The position numbers and the translations under genes are program-made. Below, one piece after another: positions 10,612 to 21,240 of a DNA stretch of 64,000 nucleotides. Source of the DNA: Dugong dugon (taxonomy: Eukaryota > Chordata > Mammalia > Sirenia > Dugongidae); NCBI GenBank assembly GCA_030035585.1, contig CM057480.1:4581001-4645000 (forward strand), in the 5' to 3' direction. Numbering within the stretch: the stretch's first letter is position 1; the number at the start of each line of letters is the position of its first letter. The notes below the pieces were generated by a model that made no database searches, was not told the origin of the DNA, and was given only the letters and a program-made list of their open reading frames with translations.

Positions 10612-12344
10612 ATGGATGGATACCTGGCTGTTTACCATTTTTAGTTTTTATGGTTAAAGCTGTTATGAACATTCTTGCACAAGTCTTTTAGTGAACATCT
10701 GTTCCTGTTTCTCTTGGGGAAATGCCTAGGAGTGAAAATACACAATCATAGAGTAGGTATATGCTTATTGTTATGAGAACCAGATATTTTTTTTCCCAAT
10801 GTAGTTGTACCATTTTATATTGCAACCAATAAGTCATCTTCAAATATTTGATATTGTCATTTTATTTTATTTTTAGCCATTTTGTTATGTGTGTGGTGGC
10901 CTCTCATTGTGGCTTTAAAGGACGGTGAATAACGACATTAAACAACTTTTCATAAGCTATTGGCCATTCATATATCTTCTTTGGTGAAGTTACTATTCAA
11001 GTTTTTTCCCATTTTTTAAACTTTTTACATCTTTTTGTCACTTAGGTTTAGAAATTATTTATATACCTCAAAACCAGTACATAATCAGATATATTTTTGA
11101 TGAGATATATGATTTTTTGATGATCACAAGTCTTCCAATCAATAAATATGGTATATCTCTCCATCTAATTAGGCCTTAAATCTATCTCAGTAATTTGTTA
11201 TAGTTGCCAGTGAAGCGATCTTATCAGTTTTTTGTTAAATTTATTACTAAATAGTTTATGATTTTTATAAAATTGTATATAAAGCTTTACCTTCATTTTT
11301 AATTATTTTATCCATAATATAAAATTGCAATTAATTTTGATGTGTTGACTCTGTATTCTGTAATATTTCTAAATTCACTTATTAGTTCTAGCAGTTATTT
11401 TGATTTCTTAGAATTGTCTCTGTGAATATCATGCCTTTTGCAAAAGAAGAAAGTTTTATTTCTTTCTTTGTGATCTGTGGGCTTAGTATTTTTACAGCTC
11501 TTATTAGAGAGCTTAGTATTATGTTTTTCATCTCATTTAGAATGTCCAGAACTTCCAGTACAATACTGAATGCAAGTGATAAGAATGAGTATCCTTTCTT
11601 TATTTCCAGCTTTAGAGAAAAATTTCAATATTTAACCACTTAATGTAATATTAACGCTGGTTTTGTATAGATTCCCTTATTAAACTATAACAGTTTCCTT
11701 TTTCTTTCTGGTTTGCAGAGTTTAAAATCATGACTGGAAGTTCAGTATTCTTTAGAGCACCAATTCAATGATCTATCATTCTTTTTTATAATAGTGAAAT
11801 GCATTGGTTAATTGTTGAATATTGAATCAGCCTTGATTTTCTTGGCTAAGCCTTACTTGGTTACTTTCGGCTTTGCTAAGTTTCTCTACTATTTGTCTAG
11901 TTTCCAAGTTGATTTCCTCACTTGTCTTTATTATTTTTCTCTTCTACCTACTTTGGATTTAATTTGCTTTTCATTTTCTAGCTTCTTATGGTAGATCTAT
12001 AGTTCATTTTTTAGGCTTTTTTTTTCTAGTGTATGTTTTTAAAACTATAAATATTCTTCTAACTGCTGCTCGAAATGCATCTCACCAGCTTTGCTATATT
12101 GCCTTTTCATCATCATTCAGTTTAAAATATTCTCCATTTTTTCTTGTGATTTTTTAAAGAAAGGATTATTTAGCCATATATCATTTAATCACCAAGTGTT
12201 TGTGACTATCCTAGATATCATATATTTATTATTTTCCAATTTAAATCTATCATGGTAAGAGAACATACTATTTATGATTCCATTACCTTTACATTTGTTG
12301 AGATTTGTTTTTATGACTCTTGGTGATGGTATTATTTCCAAATG

Positions 12345-12478
12345 AAAAGAATATATTCTTTAGGAGGCAGGGAAACTACAGTACTAGAAATGAAACAATC
12401 AGAACGCAATTAAAAGAATATATTCTTTAGGAGGCAGGGAAACTACAGTACTAGAAATGAAACAATCAGAACGCAATT
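12345..12478. repeat. Perfect tandem duplication, two 67-bp units
   Basis: Unit 1 is 12345-12411 and unit 2 is 12412-12478, identical by eye. Each starts 'aaaagaatatattctttagg' and ends 'agaacgcaatt'. Absence of differences points to a recent event, or to recent gene-conversion-like homogenisation. Confidence 0.95.
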
Positions 12479-12603
12479 AACAAGAATGTTGAAACATTGC
12501 GAAAATGTAACTAATGTCACTGAATAATTTGTGTAGGAATTGTCAAATGGGAATCTAATTTGCTGTGTAAACTTTCACCAAAAACAAAACAAAATATTAT
12601 TAT
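12345..12603 (+). mobile_element. Unnamed retroelement insert with A-rich tail
   Basis: A block without L1 character interrupts the old L1 between 'tatttccaaatg' and 'gaatgttatgttctctag'. It ends 'caccaaaaacaaaacaaaat'. 'aaaagaat' occurs at its left edge and again at about 12609-12616, compatible with a short target-site duplication. Its 3' part resembles 57765-57880. I do not recognise a named family. The left half is the tandem duplication. Confidence 0.5.
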
Positions 12604-13040
12604 TTTAAAAAAGAATGTTATGTTCTCTAGTTGTTGAGTGCACTTTTTCTATAAATATCAAGTAAATATTTATATATTATGTATCTTTGCTGATGTATTA
12701 TCTGGTTGTTCTGTGCATTGCTGAGAAAGAAACCATGAATATCCAACTATGATTGCTAAATTGTGTATTTATATTTTTAATTCTGCAAATTTTCACTTTC
12801 ATTTTGAATTTTTGCTATAATGCATAGTCACATGAATAATTTTTGTGTTTTTAACGAATTGAAACTTTTATCATTATCAAATGTTCTATTTCCAGTAATA
12901 ATCCTTGTCTTGAATTCTAATTTCAACCAATATTAATAAAGCCCCTTCATCCTTCTTTTGTTTAGTGTGTATCTTGCATCTTATTCTATCTTTTTACTTT
13001 CATTCAATGTATGTGTTTGTATTTAAAGTGGTTTTCTTAT

Positions 13041-13222
13041 AAAAAATAAAATAAAATAACCAAACCTGTTACTGTCAAGTTGATTCTGACTCATGACTCA
13101 CAGTGATCCTATAGAACAGAGTAGAATTGCCCCATAGGATTTCCAAGGCACATCTGGTGGATTTGAACTGCTGACTTTTTGGTTAGAAGCCTGAGCTCTT
13201 AACCATTGTGCCACCAGGGCTC
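13041..13222 (-). mobile_element. AfroSINE, inverted, with target-site duplication
   Basis: The SINE 3' end starts with an A-rich run and 'accaaacctgttactgtcaa'; the head ends 'gccaccagggctc'. A perfect 12-bp duplication, 'tggttttcttat', occurs at 13029-13040 and 13223-13234. Inserted in the old antisense L1. Confidence 0.96.
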
Positions 13223-14370
13223 TGGTTTTCTTATGGACACTATATGTTTGCCTCTTGATCTTGATTTCTGTTGTTTTCCGTGGTTTCTTTGAAGAAGTCA
13301 GTAGACATTCATATTATACTTCTCCATATACAATATTGTGTTTATCTTTGATTATTTCCAATATTTTCTCTATGTATCTGGTATTCAGTTGTTTCAGTAT
13401 TATGTATTATTTACGATTTTCTTTGAACTTGTTTTGTGTTCATTGACTATCTTGGGTTTATAAATTTATGCCTTTCATCAAATTTGGGAAATGTTTCTCC
13501 AACCTATTTTTTCTTAGACTTTGTGATATTATGCCATAGATCCATTTGCTTATGTTCATATTTTTCTCATCTCTCTGTTCTTCAGAATTGACCAATTCTA
13601 TTGATTAACCTTCAAGTTCATTGACTCTTTCCTCTGTAATCTCCATATTTTTGTCAAAAGATTTAGAGAATTTTTGAATTCAGATATGAGTTTCATTTCT
13701 AAAATTTCTATTTCTATGTTGATGTGTATTGCCTTTTTTTATTTTTATGTGCGTATTTATCTCACTGAGTGTAGATTTAGTAGCTGTTTAACTCTCTTGT
13801 TTGCTAATTCCAACAGCTGCATCATCTCAGGGTTGGTCTTCACTGTCTTTTCACTTGAAAAGAGGTCAAGTTGTCCTTGTTCTTTGCTTGAGAAATAATC
13901 TTGGACTGTATTCTGATTTTTTGAATCTTAGTTGTTTGATATATGGAATCTATTAAATTTCTCTGAAGAATATTGCTGTTTTAAAAGCAATTAAGACACT
14001 TAACTTTATACTGTGAGGTCTGTCTTAACATCTGTGAGTGGGTCAAATCTCAGTTTGACTCTGCAAGCCTTTCCTACGTGGCTTTTAGTCTTTTCCCCAC
14101 GTGTGTGATTCAGGAAAACTCTTGAGACTTGAGCAGTGTTCATACTGCATTTTTTTCTGCGTTATTTTTCTCAGACCACAGTAGCCAGTCAGGATAGGCT
14201 ACCCACCTTTCCTTATTTTTTTCTGGCAAGAAAGAGAGCAGGGCTTCTACTAAGTGGTAGTTCCCTTCACTATGCTGGTCAACAACCACCGACTACCCCT
14301 GAAGCAAAGATTCAAAGTAATGAGAAATTCACTCCCATGCTCTCTTCTCCTTTAAGTATTTAATCTCCTC

Positions 14371-15374
14371 CAAATTATGACTTTTTTTTACTCTTTACAA
14401 TCATTAGTTGCCTCTCATTTGCATTCTGTCAGAGGTGTAGATGTTAATCAGTGGGAGAGGTGGCATCTAGAGGGATTATACCACTACACCTGAAGGGTAA
14501 TGTTTGCCCCATGAACTTTTAATTATTTTCCAATTGTTTCCTTTTCGTAGCAGCCTACTTTTATTTAATTATTAGAATATCCTCTCTAATTTTCTGAAAA
14601 TATAAAATAGAAATTTTAAAATGTTCTCATTTTATTTCCCTTAAAATCAGTGGATCACTTTTATTTAATTAGTTCCTCTTCTCTTGAATGCCAAAATGAA
14701 GAAAAAGGAAAGAAAAAGGTCCTTATTCTGGAGCTCCAACTCCCAACCTGGAACTTCTAAATGCAACCTGGACTCAATCACTGATGCAGAGATGGTGAGC
14801 AATGGGGGGGGGCGCAGAAAGGCGCAGGTAGGACAGCGTTAACCCATACAGCCAAAATGCAAAGCTCTTTATCGTCTCGTGAAAGTTTTGTCTCTTTTTT
14901 GATCAGTCTATTGCTCCTATCAAGAGGGAGTGGGCTTGTCATTCCATTACTTAGATCAATTTCTAAATATGTTTCAGCTTGTCACCTGCGTATACCCTGA
15001 GCTCCAATGAGCTCCACTTTGGGTCATCTTCTATCCATAACTTGACTTACCAAAAAAAAAAAAAAGAAAGAAAGGAAAGAACCCTTCTATGATGACCTCT
15101 TCCCTGCCGTCCCTATCAGCATTTCAAAGCATGTTTTAGAAAGAATAAATGGTAAACGTATGTTCTCTGTTAAAACTAGAATCCACAAATGGCTTTAAAA
15201 ATAAATTACTTGAATGGGAAAATAAAAATAAGCAAATGAACAGGACACGCAAACTGAAAATCTCATCCGGTCTTGTAAATATTATTCTCAAGTGAATTGT
15301 TGGCAAATGCTGTTGTGACAGAGAAAGGTCTTTGGCAGAGTGACCATATTCATTCTGCAAATGTGACGGTTTTC
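14371..15374. other. Unique DNA with a short A-rich tract
   Basis: No repeat family or gene was recognised. A run of nine G's lies near 14804, and an A-tract followed by 'gaaagaaaggaaag' lies at about 15051-15080. The minus frame 15360-15136 has no recognised domain. Confidence 0.45.
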
Positions 15375-15385
15375 TGAATCAGCCA

Positions 15386-15596
15386 AAAGAACCAAACCCA
15401 CTGCCATCGAGTTGATTCCAACTCCTAGCAACCCTATAGGACAGAGTAGAACTGCCCCTTAGGGTTACCAAGGCTGTAATCTTTATGGAAGCAAACTGCC
15501 ACATCTTTCTCCAGTGGAATGATTGGCGGGTTCCAACCGCCAACCTTTTGGTTAGCAGCCTAGTGCTTAACCACTGAGCAACCAGGGCTCCTTTTA
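15386..15596 (-). mobile_element. AfroSINE, long form with middle module, inverted
   Basis: Reverse complement of the SINE including the ~45-bp middle module ('aatctttatggaagcaaact' near 15478), which most copies in this window lack. The head ends 'gcaaccagggctcc'. An 8-bp direct repeat, 'tgaatcag', lies at 15375-15382 and 15597-15604. Confidence 0.93.
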
Positions 15597-15989
15597 TGAA
15601 TCAGAGGAGTGCTAAAATAATTAACAGCTGGTAACTGATCTACACCAGGTATAAACCGACACGTTTGATGACCTTAGCCTTAGAGCTATTTACTGGTACC
15701 TGAGGCCGCTGCTCTGGGTAGAGGCAATGGTTCAGAAGGCTAAAGTGATTCAGGTACTGGATGTTGTGTCTGGCGTTGGGGTGGGGGCAAACATCTTTGC
15801 CAAGAGAAGGATGGAACTGAGTGTGAATTTGTTAGCCTTCCTTGTCTTTTTGTCCCCATCATTCCATATCAGAAAATTCTCCTTGAGTTCAGACGCCTTT
15901 TCCAACGTTATCTTACTACATCAGACTTTGATGGCTTTTTTTTTTTTATTTCACTTCTTAATTCCTGAAATGACTAGGGAGCAAGTTTA

Positions 15990-16155
15990 AAAAAAAAAAA
16001 AAAAAGTTGCCATTGAGTTGATTCCAACTCATAGTGACCCTATAGGACAAAGTCGAACTGCCCCACAGAGCTTCCAAGGAGCAGCTGGTAGATTCAAACT
16101 GCTGACCTTCTGGTTAGCAGCCATAGCTCTTAACCACTGCGCCACCAGGGCTCCC
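15990..16155 (-). mobile_element. AfroSINE, inverted, with A-rich tail
   Basis: An A-run (15989-16005) leads into 'ttgccattgagttgattcca'; the head ends 'gcgccaccagggctccc'. 'caagttta' at 15982-15989 recurs at 16161-16168 as a probable target-site duplication. Confidence 0.93.
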
Positions 16156-16169
16156 AGAAACAAGTTTAG

Positions 16170-16641
16170 AAGTTTAGTCTCCTCTTTTTCTCTCTCCTCA
16201 CTCAACACGAAAGGGCGTACAAGAGGGACTACATCCTAGTGTGCGGTCTCCTCCTTCCCTGCAGGCAGGTGACATTGCCCTTTCTAGAGCTGACTATCCC
16301 TAAAGCCGGGAGTCCCGAAGTATGTTCCCCTGTAGTTGTTCTGCGGAAAAAGTATATATACATATATATATTTCTGCTGCCAAATGTCTAGGAAATATTA
16401 AATAACATTGGGGTTAAAATAATGGTGCTATAAGGATGTAGACAGAATTTCAGATTCCTTGTACATGAATTATTGATGTATATTTTCAGTCCTCACTGGG
16501 GGAAAAACAGGACTTCAGGCGGTTTACAACGTAAACGTATATAAGAAGTGTCTACACGCGCGCGCACACGAGAAAGCCTACAGCACATTACGGAAGGGTG
16601 AGTCAAACTCAGTCACCTCAGCAGCAAATTCAGCTAACGCA
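16170..16641. other. Unique DNA with a short CpG-rich alternating tract
   Basis: No gene recognised. 'acgcgcgcgcacacg' near 16555-16569 is an alternating purine-pyrimidine run. A small TA-rich run lies near 16350-16368. Confidence 0.45.
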
Positions 16642-17668
16642 TATATTAGTGTCCTAGAACTGATGGACAAGACCTCTGCAGAGTGTCGAGAAGCAACGAT
16701 GTCACCTTGAAGACTAAGGCGCGTCTGACCCAAGCCATACTGTTTTCAAGCGCCTCATATGCATGTGAAAGCTGGACGATGAATAAGGAAGACTGAAGGA
16801 GAATTGATGCCTTTGAACCGTGGTGTTGGCGAAGAATGTTGAATACACCATGGACTGCCAAAAAAAAAGAACAAATCTGTCTTGGAAGAGGTGCAACCAG
16901 AATGCCCCTTAGAAGCAAGGATGGCGAGACTAAGTCTCACACACTTTGGACATGTTATCAGAAGGGATCAGTCCCTGGAGAAGGATATCATGCTTGGTAA
17001 AGTAGAGAGTCAGGGAAGAAGAGGAAGACTCTCAACAAGATGGATTGAAACAGCGGCTGCAACAATGGGCTCAAGCATAACAGCAATTGTGAGTGTGGCA
17101 CAGAACCGGGCAGTGTTTCGTTCTGTTGTACGTAGGGTCACTATGAGTCAGGTGCGGAACCGGGCAGTATTTCGTTCTGTTGTACACAAGGTTGCTACGA
17201 GTGGAATCGACTAGGCAACACCTAACAACAACAACAGAACTGATGTAGCAAATTACTATCAACTGGTTGGCTTAAGACAACAGAAATTTATTTTCTCAGT
17301 GTTTTGGAGGCTAAAATTCTGATTTCAGGATGTTGGCAGGGCCGTGCTCTCTCTGAAGGCTCTAGGGGAGAATGCTTCCTTGTCTTTCCATTATTTAGCA
17401 GCCCCAAGTGTTTCTTGGCTTGTGGCTGTATAATTCCAGTCTCTGCCTCTGTCTTCCACACGACCACCTTTTCTCTATTTCTCTCTCTTGTCTTCTTTTC
17501 ATAAGCTACCAGTCATATGGAATTTGGACCCATACTACTACAGTACGACTTCCTGTTAACTTAATTCATTATATCTGAAAAGACATTTCCAAATAAGGTC
17601 ACATTCATCGGTACCTGGGATTAGGACTTCAACATATCTTTGTGGGAGACACAATTCAACCCATATCA
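16642..17668 (-). mobile_element. MLT1-type MaLR LTR, inverted, split by RTE
   Basis: The left edge 'tatattagtgtcctagaact' and the right part 'cttaagacaacagaaattta', through 'ggtcacattcatcggtacct' to 'acacaattcaacccat', follow the reverse complement of MaLR LTRs. The RTE at 16666-17235 splits it. Together the two LTR pieces total about 455 bp, typical for the family. The exact subfamily is not assigned. Confidence 0.75.
16666..17235 (+). mobile_element. RTE LINE, 5'-truncated 3' end, with target-site duplication
   Basis: Sense-strand RTE 3' end running into 'cacctaacaacaacaac'. A perfect 10-bp duplication, 'agaactgatg', occurs at 16656-16665 and 17236-17245. The frame 16882-17214 encodes 'RLSLTHFGHVIRRDQSLEKD', the conserved RTE C-terminal segment also found at 30391-30684 and on the minus strand at 44021 and 50441. 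A ~50-bp stretch near 17102-17140 is repeated imperfectly at 17156-17192 ('gggcagtgtttcgttctgtt'). Confidence 0.93.
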
Positions 17669-17917
17669 ATGTGATCAAATGCTAATTCCAGTTCTAAATT
17701 CTCTGAAACATAATTTTCTTTTGAAAGTGGAAAGAAAGCAATAAGGCAGGGAGCCATCTTCTTCTCAATACAAAATTTAAAAGTAAATTTACAATAGGGA
17801 ATTTTATAAGTAACTATTGAATAAGTTATGTTAAATGCTTTCAAATGAAGAAATTGTTTTCTGTTGCTTTATTATATTTATTTCTTTATTTTTCGCTTGT
17901 TTATTTTATATCAAACC

Positions 17918-18438
17918 TGTCTAGTTATCTAGTGCTGCTATAACAAAAATACTACAAGGAGATGGCTTTAACAAAGAGAAATTTATTCTCTCACAGTCTT
18001 GGAGGCTAGAAGTCTGAATTCAGGGTGCCAGTTCCAGGAGAAGCCTTTCTCTATCTGTCAGCTCTAGGGGAAGGTCCTTGTCATCAATCTTCCCCTGGTC
18101 TAGGAGCTTCTCGGTGCAGGGATCTGGGTCCAAAGGACATGCACACTCCTGGCTCTTCTTGTTTGGTGGTAATGAATTCTCTCTCCTCTCTGCTAGATTC
18201 TCTCTTTTATATCTCAGAAGAGACTGACTCAAGATACACCCTAATCCTGTAGATTGAGTCCTGCCTCATTAATATAACTGCCTCTAATCCTGCCTCATTA
18301 ATATCATAGAGGTTAGGATTTATGACACACAGGATAATCACGTCACGTCACAAAATGGTGGACAACCACAAAATAATGGGAATCATGGCGTAGCCAAGTT
18401 GACACACATTTTGGGGGGACACAATTCAATCCATAACA
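17918..18438 (-). mobile_element. Solo LTR, inverted, MaLR/ERVL-like afrotherian family
   Basis: On the minus strand it starts 'tgttatggattgaattgtgt' and ends in CA at 17918, about 521 bp. Flanking 5-mers 'aaacc' (17913-17917) and 'aagcc' (18439-18443) differ by one base, as expected for a decayed 5-bp target duplication. It matches the plus-strand LTR at 32384-32889 along its length (for example the 'cctgcctcattaatat' block, 18259 and 18290, with its complement near 32539). Confidence 0.85.
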
Positions 18439-19214
18439 AAGCCTTAATAAAAAGATTTTTGATAAGATAGTATTATTTAAGCCTATTCAGGAGTCCAATT
18501 TATCTCTTCTTCATCTATTTATCTATGTACGATTCCCAAATTCTGTTTCCAAGAATGCTCCGTGGGAAGAGACTATTATATTTACAGAGTTTGACAAATG
18601 CTTTGTAACTCCTTCTTGGATTATACTATCGAATATATTTTAATATTTAGGCACTGCGTACTCCTGCATTTAAGGATATTTTATACCCTATTTAATTTTA
18701 CTAATCTGAGTGCTTGTCAAAGTAATTTGACTTCTAACTTTTATTCATGCTTAACTTTTCAAAAACATAATAAATTGCTTCGGAAAATGCTAACATAAAG
18801 AATTGAAATCAGGTACTTCTTGCAGAGTTTTTTTTTAAAATAATTTCAGTTTAATATGTGATCAATGTCTATATCTATTGTTTATTAATTGCTCTTCTTT
18901 CAAGGAGAAAAACCATGCCTGATCGTTTTTCTTCTTTCTCATGCATTTAGAAAATAAATCTTGGAATATACTGACTCTCTAAAAAAAAGGATATTTGTTG
19001 AGGGCATAATTGCCATATGTATTCCTTAACCATAGGAGAATGACTGGTCCAAACAGTCTGCCTAAAGCAGTGAAAACATCTGTGAAAATGAGAACCAAAC
19101 CAACAGCTTGGACATTTTTAACTTTAAGAATGTTGAGTCTGATGCTTAGACTCGGCATTACTGGCCACTTTTCATGACGTAGCTCAAGATGTTTCTCTGG
19201 CAAGAACTACTGAT
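18439..19214. other. Unique DNA with an unexplained moderately open stretch
   Basis: AT-rich and featureless to about 18970. From 18979 to 19203 the minus strand is open for 74 codons, with a hydrophobic C-terminal half ('LVLIFTDVFTALGRLFGPVI'). I do not recognise it. It abuts a Tigger-like element and could be part of that element, a processed-gene scrap or chance. Confidence 0.4.
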
Positions 19215-19917
19215 TGTGTAATACATTCCTGTGTTGGTTAAAATCCACAGTGAAGTTCTGTGAAATAGGACACTACGTGATTTAGACATTGTGAGGATAT
19301 GACTAAATCATGAGCAATAGTCACTGATTTCCCACCTTCATGTTGATTAATAATCTTTGGTTTCACTTCCAGATTGGTACCTCTCCTTTGCCTCTTGCTG
19401 CTGCTCTCACTGGCACCGGTTTTGCTGCATTTGGGAGCCATGATGCGCTTTATGGTAATATTTTCAAAAGAAAATTAAACAGAGAGAACGCTACAACACT
19501 CAAGAGATGCACGATACACGAGATTGGCTGTTGCTGCCTACGAGTCGAAGCATACACTGTTATAGGGTAAACTTTTTATTTGTAAATAGGGAAAGGTCAT
19601 ATTAAAATAATGATAGAAAGTACAGTACAGTACATACATAATGCAGTAACAGAGGCATTTATTTTGACTATAAAGACATAGGTATTATAGGTTATATATG
19701 TACTGTACCATAATACGTCTAGCAGTGCAATCGCTTTGGTTACAAGAGACATGAGATACACGTTACGTTCAGGAAGCTGCTGCGTTTGCTACGTCTGGTT
19801 ACCGCCACTTCATCCCAGTCTCCAACTAGGATTTCTGAACTCTGTTGTAACCTTATGGGATCACGGACATATATTGGTCAGATATTGTCTGAATGGATGT
19901 TATGTGGCACATGACTG
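19215..19917 (-). mobile_element. Tigger/pogo-like DNA transposon fragment
   Basis: The right end 'tatgtggcacatgactg' is, read on the minus strand, the Tigger-type terminal 'cagtcatgtgccacataac', followed by TA at 19918, the expected dinucleotide target of this superfamily. The minus frame 19441-19238 begins 'MAPKCSKTGASESSSKRQRR', like the basic N-terminus of Tigger/Jerky transposases with CENP-B-type DNA-binding domains. The rest of the transposase and the left terminal repeat are missing or too decayed to see. Confidence 0.7.
19238..19441 (-). pseudogene. Tigger-type transposase N-terminal remnant
   Basis: A 67-codon frame with a basic serine-rich start ('SSSKRQRR'), followed by 'HEGGKSVTIAHDL', compatible with the start of the helix-turn-helix domain. 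Known family members continue for several hundred residues; here similarity fades after about residue 50. Transposase of this family cuts and pastes DNA at TA sites. It is certainly inactive. Confidence 0.6.
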
Positions 19918-19919
19918 TA

Positions 19920-20640
19920 TATAAAATTATAAAGTTCCAATATAGTTTTTTATGTGATAATTTTTGTTGGTTTTTTTTTTCCCCCAAAGATTTACAACTA
20001 TTTTATTAGTTCACTTAACTAATTAGTTCACCACTATACACCTCCATCCAAAAAAAAAAGCTTAGTAGGAGGCTAGTCACATCATAACACGTGACAGATA
20101 TTGTACAAAATAAATAGGTAACTTCTCTGCTTTCACAAAACAGTGGGAACAATTAAAATTCCCCCAACGTATGTCTAAATAGAGTTGAAATGTGTATAGA
20201 AAGAAGATTTCAAGCGTTTTTAAAAGGCAGAGGTCCCCCTTTTTTACTGCCTCAGAATGAAGAGTCAGAGAAATTGATATCTTTAAATTAGCTTTGTGTA
20301 ATGGTGAAGAGAGACCTGATGAAATCAGTTATCAGGAGCATAATCTCATTAACTTGAAATAGGAGTGGACTGGGGAACTTCAGGTTTGAGTATTGGCTTT
20401 CTGAATCTGCTCATAAAGGCAAATATATTGTCCACCTTTGGTTCTTTACCATCAGCTATATAGTCAGAGCCAATAATTTTTGTAATGAGTAATAAGAGAT
20501 TTGCACAATATTACGAAAAGACTGAAGAAAAATAAATTTTAGGCCAAGGGTGGCTAATGTATCCAAGTGGTATACATCAAGATGATTCAGAGATTCTACA
20601 AAATAATTTTACTTTCAAAATTAAATTCTAATATACAAAA
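19920..20640. other. AT-rich unique DNA
   Basis: No element or gene recognised. Confidence 0.45.
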
Positions 20641-21240
20641 TTTTATTTCTTATTTACTGTTTTCAAAATACCACATATCCATACTTTGGAAAAGTCAAAC
20701 TAAAAAATATATAAGGTAGGAAGTTAACTCCCTCTTTGGACTTCATTACCTTCCTTCAACATATCCCTTGTGACCATCTAGTAACATGTATATAGATGTA
20801 AACATAAATCATATTTATCATAAAGATAAATGTATACTTTTGTGCAATTTATTTTTTTATTTAAAATATATCATAGGACACTTTTCATGACATTCATGTA
20901 GATCTACTTCCTACGAAAGCTTGAAAAACATTCCATAATACAAGTATAATTTATTTATTTAGCCCTCTTTTGATGGACATTTATGTGATTTTCATTGGTT
21001 TTCCCTAATGTACACATTTCACTAATGTACATCCCTGTATGCTCTACTCTGTGTACATGAGGTAGGGGTGGGGGTGGGGTTGGTTCTTAGAGAAGGAGAA
21101 CTAAAAGTAAAATTTTGGGGTCCATATGTGGGTGCATTTTGATTTTTTGATTGATATTCTCAATTATCCTCTTAAAGTTATATAAATATACATTTCCATC
21201 TTATCTAAGAAATTCCTCTAGGAGTAGAGTGATTCTGTAT
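20640..21240 (-). mobile_element. L1M-type fragment, antisense
   Basis: Phrases typical of the 3' end of old L1 ORF2 read backwards occur in order: 'cttttgatggacatttatgt' near 20967, 'aatgtacatccctgtatgct' near 21023 and 'gggtgcattttgattttttg' near 21131. A G-rich run ('ggtaggggtgggggtgggg') interrupts it at 21061-21079. Confidence 0.65.

Larger units (their letters stand above)
10612..14370 (-). mobile_element. Old L1, antisense, right part
   Basis: Continues the L1 that stopped at 7643. In plus-strand order it shows ORF2 3'-end phrases (10650-10760), mid-ORF2 phrases such as 'ttccagtacaatactgaatg' near 11554, ORF2 5' phrases (12060-12310), and 5'-region phrases such as 'caagttcattgactctttcc' near 13613. 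It is interrupted by an unnamed insert (about 12345-12603) and an AfroSINE (13041-13222). No intact frames remain. Confidence 0.7.

Noticed and set aside
16555..16569. CpG island
   Set aside because: Only a 15-bp alternating CG/CA tract; surrounding DNA is CpG-poor.
19238..19441. Host gene encoding a CENP-B/Jerky-like protein
   Set aside because: Only a short N-terminus is open, and it is bounded by a Tigger-type terminus and a TA site, so it is transposon debris.
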